Source of the DNA: Phycisphaerae bacterium
Lineage (GTDB): Bacteria; Planctomycetota; Phycisphaerae; UBA1845
Length of the DNA: 40,182 nt
Assembly: GCA_029260255.1 (NCBI GenBank)
Contig: JAJDDR010000483.1
Location: forward strand, 1-40,182
Reading direction: 5' to 3'
The first letter of the stretch is position 1. Every line of letters begins with the position of its first letter. This document shows positions 30,914 through 39,354 of the stretch, piece after piece. Under the pieces are notes generated by a model, which made no database searches, was not told the DNA's origin, and saw only the letters and a program-made list of their open reading frames with translations. The translations under genes and the position numbers were made by a program.

Positions 30914-32722
30914 ATGGCCGGCGGTGTTCAGGAAGCGACGGAGCGAACGGCGTTCACCGACAACATCTCCGCGTTGCGATCGCGCCGGCCCGATCTAGCG
31001 GATCGGCTGGCGGGCGTAGCGATTCCCGCAACCGCCACCCCGGCGGTCGCGCGGGACGGCACGGCGACTTTTCGATTGGTCGATCAGGACGGTTCCCCGC
31101 GATGGCTCGGGCGGACGTCGACGCCCGCGGTCCGCGCCGCGGCGTTGGTGGAGGGGTACGGCGCCGAGAGCGGCAATGTTCTGCTTCCCGCGATGGGCAG
31201 CGGGATGGAGGTTGTCGCGTTGCTCGATCACCTGGCGTGCCATGCGGCCGTGTTCGTCCACGAGCCGGATGTGGTCGCTCTTCGGTTGGTGCTTGCGGTT
31301 CGCGATTTCTCGGGAGCCCTGCGTGCGGGGCGCTTGGTCATCCTCTCGTCGGCGGACGCCGCAGAGGCGCTGGTCGGGTTTTTCAATGACGCGCCCGGAT
31401 ACGAGTTTCCGCAGAAACTCCTGATATTGCCGGACATCGATGACTCGGTGATCACGGCGCTTCGCACATCGTTGGAGCACGCTTCCCGGCGGGTCGGTCA
31501 GATGCAACTCGCATACGTGGCACAACGACGTGCCGCGCTCGGCGCTCGCGCGCGGAACCGGGCGGGCTTGAACTGTATTGGAATCAGCACGATCGATCCG
31601 AGGTCGACGGCAATGGAGGCGGTCCGGTCTCTGGCCGATGCGTCGCGCGATTCGGGCCTGACGGCGGTGGCCAACACGCCCGACGCACCGGATAAGTGCC
31701 ACACTTCGGCACTAATTGGCGCGATCGACAATACCGCCGCGGACGGGGCGGTGCTGGTGAACTGCGGGTGGGGTCCGCTGGCGCAACACATGCCCGCGGA
31801 CTTCCCGGCGGTGAGCTGGCTCCTGCCCGACACGCGACTGATCGCCGGAATGACGGACGGGTTTGGGAACCGCCACGCCGTAATGGCGTCAACCGCGGCG
31901 TTGCGTGCCGCCGCGATCGAAGCCGGCGCACGCGCGGATCGCGTGGCGATGCTCGACGTGGGGTTCGATGCCACCGTGTTTCGACCGGTCGACACGCCGG
32001 AGGCCGATCGGTTCGACGTTGCGTTCTTCGGTGATATCGCCAACCTCGAGCCGGAGCCGTTGGGGATCACCCTGGCGAGCCAGGTGTGCGTGTGGAAGCA
32101 CCTCCGCCTGGAGGCGGCCGACAGGTTGAACGCGCCCGCGGATCGAGTGCTCAAAGCCGCCGAGCGCGCGAGCGGAGTTCGCCTCGGTGACGACCACATT
32201 CGGCGCGAGTTTCTCCGGCTGACCGACGGGATGATCATGCCGACGATGGTGAAACGCGCGCTGGTCCAGGCGTTGCTTGATGCGGGTTTCGACGTTCGGA
32301 TCTTCGGAAGCGGGTGGCAGTACAGCCGCGTTCCCGCGCCGGTTGTACGCGACGCGCCGAGCACGCCCGCCGCGCGCAACGAGGTCTACAACGCCGCCCG
32401 GGCATGTATCAGTCCATCGTGCGATCATGAATCGGCACGAGCGTGCCTGGAGGTCGCCCTCACCGGGGGCTGTTCGTTCTTTCACGCGCCGCACGACCTC
32501 CCGCCTGCCGATCACGCGCGGCGCTCCGACGCGGTGGCGGTTCTGCCTTCGTTTGTGACGCCGCGGGAGATGTGCGCGTCGGTCAAACGCCATCTTCGCG
32601 GTGACGTCGGGATGACCGAGGCTTGCCGGCGTGCCGGCGACATCGTGCGCCAGCGGCACCTCCTCAGTCACAGGTTTGCCGAGATCCGCGCGGCGCTTGC
32701 ACGATTGATCAGCACGTCGTAA
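30914..32722 (+). CDS. Two-domain protein: DUF115-like N-terminus plus CgeB/GT4-like glycosyltransferase C-terminus
   Basis: GSGMEVVALLDHLACHAAVFVHEPDVVALRLVLAVRDFSGALRAGRLVIL; FDVAFFGDIANLEPEPLG...ALLDAGFDVRIFGSGWQ...NEVYNAARACISPSCDHESARACLEVALTGGCSFF. Confidence 0.65.
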   Translation: MAGGVQEATERTAFTDNISALRSRRPDLADRLAGVAIPATATPAVARDGTATFRLVDQDGSPRWLGRTSTPAVRAAALVEGYGAESGNVLLPAMGSGMEVVALLDHLACHAAVFVHEPDVVALRLVLAVRDFSGALRAGRLVILSSADAAEALVGFFNDAPGYEFPQKLLILPDIDDSVITALRTSLEHASRRVGQMQLAYVAQRRAALGARARNRAGLNCIGISTIDPRSTAMEAVRSLADASRDSGLTAVANTPDAPDKCHTSALIGAIDNTAADGAVLVNCGWGPLAQHMPADFPAVSWLLPDTRLIAGMTDGFGNRHAVMASTAALRAAAIEAGARADRVAMLDVGFDATVFRPVDTPEADRFDVAFFGDIANLEPEPLGITLASQVCVWKHLRLEAADRLNAPADRVLKAAERASGVRLGDDHIRREFLRLTDGMIMPTMVKRALVQALLDAGFDVRIFGSGWQYSRVPAPVVRDAPSTPAARNEVYNAARACISPSCDHESARACLEVALTGGCSFFHAPHDLPPADHARRSDAVAVLPSFVTPREMCASVKRHLRGDVGMTEACRRAGDIVRQRHLLSHRFAEIRAALARLISTS

Positions 32723-32732
32723 TACCACAACC

Positions 32733-34016
32733 ATGAGCGATCACGATCAGGCTTGCATGCCAGGCGAGGAGGCGAGCCGTGCGCGCTTGCCTCTCTTGGT
32801 GGCCGTCGTTCTGATCGTGGGTGTCCACTTCGCCGGGCGGGTGGGCGCGTTCTGTTCGCCGATTCACGCCGACAGCTACGCCTACGGCACCGTCGGGTAT
32901 CGTCTGGCGCAAGGCGAGGTGTTCTATCGCGACGTCAGCGACGTGAAGCCGCCGGGTTTGTACTTCCTCTATGCGCTCTTTTACGCGTTCCTTCCCGCGG
33001 GGCGGGTGACGATGATCCCGGCCGACACACTCTTCGGGCTTCTCGGGTATTGGGCGGTTTTTCTGCTGGGTAGGGACCTCTACGGGCGATCGGTCGGCGT
33101 CGTGGTCGCCGTGATGGCGGCCTTGATCGTGAACTTCTTCATCGTGATGGACTTCATAACGGACGCGTTCGGACTGGCTGAGGCGTTCATGATCTTCCCG
33201 CTGGCGATGGCCGCACGCAGCTACCTTCGTGGAACGACGGGAACGCGGGGAGCGCCGTTTCTCTGGTGCGGTCTTTGGCTTGGCATGGCCTTCGCGATCA
33301 AGCAGACGGCGCTGCCGCTGGCCGGGGCGATCGCGTTGCACTGGACCGCCCGCTGGGTGGCGCGCCAAAGCTCCTTCGGGTGTTGGCTTCGCGGCGCGCG
33401 GTCGATGCTCGTGGGGATGGTGATCGCGGTGATGCCGATGGTCATCATGGTGGTCGCCCAGGGAACGTGGCGACGGGCGCTCGAGCTTCTGGGTCCGGCC
33501 GCGGCGGGTATGCTCGCTCGTGAGTCGGCGTGGCCGACGCAGTGGAGCTACGTGTTGCCCCTCTGGGTACCGCTGGTGTGGTGCGTGTTGGCGATCATCT
33601 GGTGGGCGGAGCGTGGCGTGCGGTCGCGACGCGTCGCATCGGTGGCGCCGGGAGACCTGACGTTCTTGTTGGTCTGGTGCGCCGCTGAGTGCGTGATGCT
33701 GGTCTATCTGCCGCTTCGCGCGTTTCACTATTATGTACTTTCGTCGCTGCCCGTGGTGATTCTGTCGGGCGCATTCTGGAAACTGTTGATGGAGACCCTG
33801 CGGAATCACGCGCGGCGGGTGATGGTGTGTGGCGTTGCGGCCGCGGCGGTGTTCTCGATGGCGTTCGTTCGTCTGATTCCAGATATGATCGTGCCCGCCG
33901 CGATCGCGCGATACCGTCTCTACGACGCGACCGCGGACAGGGCGCACTTCGAGAAGGTGCTGTCGTTGAAGATAAACACGTTCGGCGCGCCGCCGCCGCC
34001 GCCGAAGGCCGATTGA
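32733..34016 (+). CDS. PMT/GT39-like membrane glycosyltransferase (paralog A)
   Basis: Multi-TM; GVHFAGRVGAFCSPIHADSYAYGTVGYRLAQGEVFYRDVSDVKPPGLYFLYALFY. Confidence 0.7.
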   Translation: MSDHDQACMPGEEASRARLPLLVAVVLIVGVHFAGRVGAFCSPIHADSYAYGTVGYRLAQGEVFYRDVSDVKPPGLYFLYALFYAFLPAGRVTMIPADTLFGLLGYWAVFLLGRDLYGRSVGVVVAVMAALIVNFFIVMDFITDAFGLAEAFMIFPLAMAARSYLRGTTGTRGAPFLWCGLWLGMAFAIKQTALPLAGAIALHWTARWVARQSSFGCWLRGARSMLVGMVIAVMPMVIMVVAQGTWRRALELLGPAAAGMLARESAWPTQWSYVLPLWVPLVWCVLAIIWWAERGVRSRRVASVAPGDLTFLLVWCAAECVMLVYLPLRAFHYYVLSSLPVVILSGAFWKLLMETLRNHARRVMVCGVAAAAVFSMAFVRLIPDMIVPAAIARYRLYDATADRAHFEKVLSLKINTFGAPPPPPKAD

Positions 34017-34024
34017 GAGTGCAC

Positions 34025-35068
34025 ATGACCGGCGGACGGAACGAACTTCACGAGGACCGACCGGTGTTGCGGGTGGTCGCGCTTCTCGCGAGCTGCGGGT
34101 GGATCGCGGCCATCGTGGTCGCGCGGCGCGGAACGAATCTCGCGACGGACGATCAGTCGCTGGCCATGTCGGTCGCGGCGGCGGTGGTGATCGGCGTGTC
34201 GTTTGTGGCGGCGACGTTGCTGCTGTCCGGTGTTTTGCTTGCGGGTGGCGCGGCACGACGACGCGACGGCGCTCTCGTGGCGGGGATTCTGTTCTCGGTA
34301 ACGATTTCGGGGTTGATCGCCGACGGACGGCTCGTCGCGTGGGATGCGGCGGCCGGGTTTCTCGCCCTCGCGGGAGCCACGGTGGTCCTCTGGACGCCGA
34401 GTCGTTGGATCGGCGCGCTGCTGATCGGCGCGGCGTGCGGCCTTGCGCCGCTGTGTGCATCCGCGCTGAGTGTGTTGCTCCTCGTTGGTCGCGGTGGGCA
34501 TCGGATTGCGGGAGCGCTCGCGGCGGTGGTCGTCGGGGTTGGTGTCTGTGTGGTGATTCAGTCGGTGACGGGGCGGACGCCGGGCGAGAGTCTGACCGTG
34601 GGGGACGACGTCATGCGGATCGGGCCGCAGAACCTGTGGCGATTCGTGGCGTCGTGGCTCGATCTGGTTACGCCCGTGTTGGTTCTCGCGCTGATCGCGG
34701 CGGCGGACCGGTTCTTCAGTCCGGAAGCCGGCGACACCGACGATGCCGCAAGTGACGTCTCGCAGCCAGACGGCATCTCTCCGGGACGCTACACGGGCGC
34801 CGGTGCGCTGACGGTTTGGCTGGCCGTCAACGCGGCGGTTGCGTTGCTGCTTTCGCGCGCAATCGTGGGACACGGCTTCTTGCTGGTGTTGCCGGCGTTT
34901 CTGCTGGCGGCGGCCGGTTGGCGTGCGGTGTGCTGCCTGCCGTTTGATCGTTCGGACTTGACGCTGTCGCTGTTCTCCGCGCTGTGTCGGGCGATGCCAT
35001 TTGCCTTGCTGTGGGTGCCGTTTCGCAAGGCGGGAGAGATCGTGTTGGTGGCCTGGTACGGATCATGA
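34025..35068 (+). CDS. Multi-TM integral membrane protein
   Basis: MTGGRNELHEDRPVLRVVALLASCGWIAAIVVARRG... many hydrophobic segments; ATGA overlap with next gene. Confidence 0.6.
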   Translation: MTGGRNELHEDRPVLRVVALLASCGWIAAIVVARRGTNLATDDQSLAMSVAAAVVIGVSFVAATLLLSGVLLAGGAARRRDGALVAGILFSVTISGLIADGRLVAWDAAAGFLALAGATVVLWTPSRWIGALLIGAACGLAPLCASALSVLLLVGRGGHRIAGALAAVVVGVGVCVVIQSVTGRTPGESLTVGDDVMRIGPQNLWRFVASWLDLVTPVLVLALIAAADRFFSPEAGDTDDAASDVSQPDGISPGRYTGAGALTVWLAVNAAVALLLSRAIVGHGFLLVLPAFLLAAAGWRAVCCLPFDRSDLTLSLFSALCRAMPFALLWVPFRKAGEIVLVAWYGS

Positions 35069-36369
35069 ACGGCGCCGGGATCAACGGGCTGGATGGGAAA
35101 GAGGTTTGTGGGACGCGGGGTCGAGCATGTGTGATCGCGGCGGCCGTCGCGCTGATCGTCGGAGTGCATATCGCGGGGCGGGTCGGGGCGTACTGCTCGC
35201 CGCTGAGTTCGGATGACAGTTACATATTCGCCGGCTTCGGCTGCCGGATGGCGCATGGCGATGTTCTCTATCGCGACATGAGCGACATCAAGCCGCCGGG
35301 GCTCTTCATGGTGTACGGGTTGGTGTACCGCGTCGCGCCGGCGGTGCGCGCGGCCGTCGTTCCGGTCGAGACGGTGTTCCTACTCCTAGGCTATGCGGCG
35401 GTGTACTACGCCGCTGCGGAGGCGTTCGGCAGACGAGCGGCGCTCGCCGTGACGGTCCTGTCGGCGCTGACCATCAACTACTTCTCCGTGACCGGCGTCG
35501 CCATTGTGGGGTTCGGCGTCGCGGAGAACTTCATGGTCTTTCCCGCGGCGGCCACGGCTTGGATGTATGTGCGGGCGTTGCGGACGGGACGAGAAGGAGC
35601 GTTGCTCGCGGCGGGCGTTTTCATGGGCGTGGGCACGTGCCTCAAGCAGACGGCGCTGCCGTTGGTCGTCGCGCTGACCATTCACTGGACGCTTGTGATG
35701 TTGATTCGTCGGCGTTCAACGGCGCGTTGGATTCGGGGGCTGCTTCGGATGTTCCTCGGCGGTTGCATCGGCTGGGCGCCCGCCATCGCCCTGCTGGCGA
35801 TGCAGGGGACGCTGCTCACTGCGGTGCGGCTGCTGACATCGGATGCGGGTGCGATGCTTGCGCGCGGGTGCGCCTGGCCTGACGAGTGGCGGGACGTATT
35901 GCCCTTGTGGGTGCCGATGGTTTGGGCGGCTTGGGCGCTGGCGCGGCGGATTGAGTGCGGCGTTCGCGGTGAGTCGATGATGGAGACCGGGTCTGCGCGC
36001 GTCGTGACCTTCTTGATGCTGTGGACCGCGGCGGAGGTCGTGATGCTGTGGCGGCTGCCGCTGCGCTCGCCGCATTACTACGTGGTTTCCTGCGTGCCGT
36101 TCATGCTGCTGGCGGGTGTGCCGATCGCGGCGTTCGGCAGGAGTGTCACCAAAATGGCACCCAGAGCGCGGACCGTGGCGTGGTCCGTGGCCGTGGTTCT
36201 TTCGGGCGTTTTTCTGCGACCTGTCGTGGATGAAATCGTGCCCCGCGCCATCGGAGCCTATCGCAGTTACGATTGGGCGGAGGAGCAGCGGCGTTTCGAC
36301 GAGGCACTCGATTGGGGTCCGATCCACTTCGGGCGGGGGGATCCGTTCATCGCGGAGCTGGAGCGGTGA
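35065..36369 (+). CDS. PMT/GT39-like membrane glycosyltransferase (paralog B)
   Basis: GVHIAGRVGAYCSPLSSDDSYIFAGFGCRMAHGDVLYRDMSDIKPPGLFMVYGLVY, clearly paralogous to 32733-34016; ATG at 35065 overlaps previous stop. Confidence 0.72.
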   Translation: MNGAGINGLDGKEVCGTRGRACVIAAAVALIVGVHIAGRVGAYCSPLSSDDSYIFAGFGCRMAHGDVLYRDMSDIKPPGLFMVYGLVYRVAPAVRAAVVPVETVFLLLGYAAVYYAAAEAFGRRAALAVTVLSALTINYFSVTGVAIVGFGVAENFMVFPAAATAWMYVRALRTGREGALLAAGVFMGVGTCLKQTALPLVVALTIHWTLVMLIRRRSTARWIRGLLRMFLGGCIGWAPAIALLAMQGTLLTAVRLLTSDAGAMLARGCAWPDEWRDVLPLWVPMVWAAWALARRIECGVRGESMMETGSARVVTFLMLWTAAEVVMLWRLPLRSPHYYVVSCVPFMLLAGVPIAAFGRSVTKMAPRARTVAWSVAVVLSGVFLRPVVDEIVPRAIGAYRSYDWAEEQRRFDEALDWGPIHFGRGDPFIAELER

Positions 36370-36430
36370 GCCGCGGACGGATCGAGGAATGACGGGTTGC
36401 GGCGAATCGATCGCATTCAACGAACCGAGT

Positions 36431-37195
36431 CTACGCAAGCTGCGCGATGAAGATGTAGTTCACGTCGTCAATGTCCAGCAGCGGGTTGTAAAACTCCGAC
36501 GCGCGCACGTCGACGCTCGCAAACACGGATTTCAGATGACCGACGAAGGCGTCGTCCGGCGGATCGGCCGACCAGAGGGCGAACACGCCGTCGCGGTGGA
36601 GACGCTCGGTGAGCTTCGTCAGGCCTTCGAGCGTGTAGAACGCCGCGTGCGCCGGCTGGAGCAGGCTCTGCGGTGAATGGTCGATGTCGACCAGGATGGC
36701 GTGGTACCGTCTTGACCCGATATTGACAGTGTCACTCTGGTTGCCGGGCGGGGATTGACCGGATTCCGGGTGTGCCATCGTGGCAAAGAAGTCGCCACGC
36801 AGCAGGGTGCAGCGGGCGCTCGTCGTGAGTTCCTCGCTGACCGGGAGCAGCCCGCGGCGGTGCCAGTCCATGACACGGTCGACGTACTCGATAACCGTCA
36901 CGGATGCTACGTTGCTTGCGTCCAGGGCGGCCTTGGCCGTGTAGCCCAGGCCGAGACCACCGACCAGAACGTCGCAGGCGTCGTGCGGGACAAGGGGTAA
37001 TGCGTACGTCGCGAGCGCGAGTTCCGCGTCGTTGACCAAGCTGGACATGAGGAACTCGCCGTCCAGCGCGACCTCGAAGACCTCAGTGTCGTCAAGCGAT
37101 AGAACCTGCCGGCGGCGGAGGATCAGTTCGCCGATGGGGGTCGGACCGTAGTCGAGTTCTTCGAAGGCCCGCGGGCGCCTCTTCGGTTCCGGCAT
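36431..37195 (-). CDS. Spermidine-synthase-like / SAM-dependent methyltransferase-fold protein
   Basis: MPEPKRRPRAFEELDYGPTPIGELILRRRQVLSLDDTEVFEVALDGEFLMSSLVNDAELAL...VLVGGLGLGYTAKAALDASNVASVTVIEYVDRVMDW...YHAILVDIDHSP. Confidence 0.72.
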   Translation of the reverse strand: MPEPKRRPRAFEELDYGPTPIGELILRRRQVLSLDDTEVFEVALDGEFLMSSLVNDAELALATYALPLVPHDACDVLVGGLGLGYTAKAALDASNVASVTVIEYVDRVMDWHRRGLLPVSEELTTSARCTLLRGDFFATMAHPESGQSPPGNQSDTVNIGSRRYHAILVDIDHSPQSLLQPAHAAFYTLEGLTKLTERLHRDGVFALWSADPPDDAFVGHLKSVFASVDVRASEFYNPLLDIDDVNYIFIAQLA

Positions 37196-37197
37196 CT

Positions 37198-38310
37198 TCA
37201 ACTGCGGCGGCGGCCGCTGCCGCGCGTGTGGAAAAGTGCATACGACAAAGCGAGGAGCGGCAGCATCTCGATCCCGAGGATGCCGCAGAGCCAACCGAGA
37301 GGCGTGCCCGACAGGCTCGCGCCCGCCGGTTTGAACTCCGCGATGGCGCGGTTGAGTCGCGTTTCGAGGCGCTTTGCACTGTCCGCCGGAATGCCGAGTT
37401 CGATGATCTCCGCCGCTTCGTCGAAGGGGCGGCCGAAGACCGCAACCACGCCGGTTCCGTCGGGCAGGTTGGCTACGTTCGTCGTGAACTCCGCCTCCAG
37501 CGTGAGCTGTTCACCGGGCGTGACGGTGTAGTCATACTCCAGGTCCTGCTGGAGGATCACGGCCACCTGAGCCGAGGCGAGCGCGGCGAACTCGATGTCG
37601 GGCAGGCCGGGAACGGAGGCGCTTCCGGCATCGTCGGGGAGAATCGCGAGGTCGCCGGCGAAGACCAACAGGTTGTTCGCGTCCTCGAACGCGATGGTGC
37701 CGTTCGGACCGCCGCGCAACGCAACGCGCTCGCTGACCAGAACCGTCTCCGTTTCATCGGCGTCGATCTTGCGCACGACGAACGTTACCTCGCCGAGCAA
37801 GCCGGTGAGGTCGCGCTGGGCGCTCGTCGACCATGCAAAGATCGCGCCCGAAGCGAATACGGCGCTGCGCACGGTCTGCGTGCGAGTCGTGGGGTCGCCC
37901 AACTCGTCCGCCGAAAAGCTCACCATGCGACGTTCCACGACGCTGCTGGTCAACTCGTAGCGGGTCGACGCGTCGCTCGAAAAGCAGTTGGCTTCGATGG
38001 CGATTTCTTCAGGATTGCGCCCGGCGCCCGCGATGGTTGGATCGCGAAACTCGGACAACGCGATAGCCTTCGCGCTGATCGCGTCGCCTTCGTCCAGGCT
38101 CTCGAGGATGGCGCGGGCGTCGATCGGCGGCAACAGGCCGGACTCCCCGAAGTTCTCGATGGCTTCATCGGAGGATTCCGCCACGTCGTTGACGAAGGCC
38201 TGCACGGTGCTGCGGATCTCCGCCGTGACACTCTCCACGACGGCCAAGGCGTCGGTCGCCACGCAGAGCACGATTGCTACGGTACACGAGATGGTCATTC
38301 TGGCATGCAT
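37198..38310 (-). CDS. Secreted protein of unknown function with C-terminal hydrophobic/basic tail
   Basis: Signal peptide MHARMTISCTVAIVLCVATDALA; C-terminus PLGWLCGILGIEMLPLLALSYALFHTRGSGRRRS; ATG at 38310. Confidence 0.6.
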   Translation of the reverse strand: MHARMTISCTVAIVLCVATDALAVVESVTAEIRSTVQAFVNDVAESSDEAIENFGESGLLPPIDARAILESLDEGDAISAKAIALSEFRDPTIAGAGRNPEEIAIEANCFSSDASTRYELTSSVVERRMVSFSADELGDPTTRTQTVRSAVFASGAIFAWSTSAQRDLTGLLGEVTFVVRKIDADETETVLVSERVALRGGPNGTIAFEDANNLLVFAGDLAILPDDAGSASVPGLPDIEFAALASAQVAVILQQDLEYDYTVTPGEQLTLEAEFTTNVANLPDGTGVVAVFGRPFDEAAEIIELGIPADSAKRLETRLNRAIAEFKPAGASLSGTPLGWLCGILGIEMLPLLALSYALFHTRGSGRRRS

Positions 38311-38422
38311 GGTATGTGGTTCTCCACTCGCCTCGATAATGGTCGAACGATTGCCTGGACACCGAACTCTACGGCAAAACGAAGCTGGAGTCGACTTTTC
38401 TTGGACTTTCCCACGCCGCCGG

Positions 38423-38553
38423 CGGTGTGACCACTGATGGTGGCATGGCAAGGGTAGGGCGGGTTCCACCCGCCTTCTTCCTCGGTTGCGGCGGGTAGAA
38501 CCCACCCTACGGCATGTCCCTGACCGACGATGCCGCAGAGAATGGTCACACCC
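38423..38553 (+). mobile_element. 131-bp MITE-like palindromic element, copy 4
   Basis: cggtgtgaccact...aatggtcacaccc; 9-bp direct repeat CGCCGCCGG at 38414-38422 and 38554-38562. Confidence 0.9.
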
Positions 38554-38819
38554 CGCCGCCGGCGGGCGGCCGTGGCGTTGAAGTGAGACTGCGAGACGAG
38601 GATCATGGTAGCGAAGGCGTCTCCCGCCGGGATGGGGCAACGCTTGCCGGGTGTGTATCCGACCCGCGAAATCGAGAGTGACAAAGCGTACCCAGACAAA
38701 ACACCCGCGGCCAAACGCGTGCGTCCGACCGCGGGCGCCGGAGATTCGATTCTACCAAGCGAGCGCCTGAAGCCGCGACCGTCACCGGGTCCGCTGGTCG
38801 CGCCGTCGGCGGTGACCGG

Positions 38820-38954
38820 TGGTCCGCCGTCGAAGACGTTGGCCGTCCCGCTCCCACTGGCCTCATGCGTCCACTGCCAGATCCCCTCCGCCCCAGCAAC
38901 GCCGCAGAGCGGACCGATCATCACCATCGCCGATAGGACCCGCATCCGTCGCAT
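38820..38954 (-). pseudogene. 5' remnant of a PEP-CTERM-type gene paralogous to 8959-9717
   Basis: MRRMRVLSAMVMIGPLCGVAGAEGIWQWTHEASGSGTANVFDGGPPVTADGATSGPGD matches MRHFVLTTMTSLAVLALGAGGARAEGVWFSFHEASGSGWANLFDGGPVVTDEDATTGPDD; similarity ends there. Confidence 0.7.
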
Positions 38955-39354
38955 CTCTCCAACCTCCCTTCCAGGAAGCATCGTACCAAACGCCCACGTG
39001 ACCACTCCACCCGAATCCCATCAATTGACCGGCGCGACCGACCCCGCCGCTTGACAGAACCCAAACCGTGAAGTAAGGTTGTTGTTAGGTGCTACGCCCG
39101 CCACCCACCGGAGACAATCAGGATGGCATCACACGACTTCTGCCCACTTCCCACGATTGAGTGGATCACACCATATCCCCCGCCGCGTGGCACATCTCCC
39201 CAAACGCGAGCGGCTCCACGCCCCGCCCAGCGCGCAAAAAACGCGCAATTACCAAACGAACCCATTTGCCAGTACTACTTTAATGCTCGCGCTTTCCGGG
39301 AGCGCCAGCGCGGGTGTCGACACCTTTCTCACCCGGACTCAGCCGCGTGCGTCC

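Noticed and set aside
32709-34460. 583-aa minus-strand ORF opposite the PMT-like gene
   Set aside because: Arg/Pro/His-rich antisense shadow with no motif support.
3174-38553. Peptides such as GRVLPAATEEEGGWNPPYPWHATINGHT recurring in several listed ORFs
   Set aside because: They are translations of the 131-bp repeat in various frames, not a conserved protein domain.
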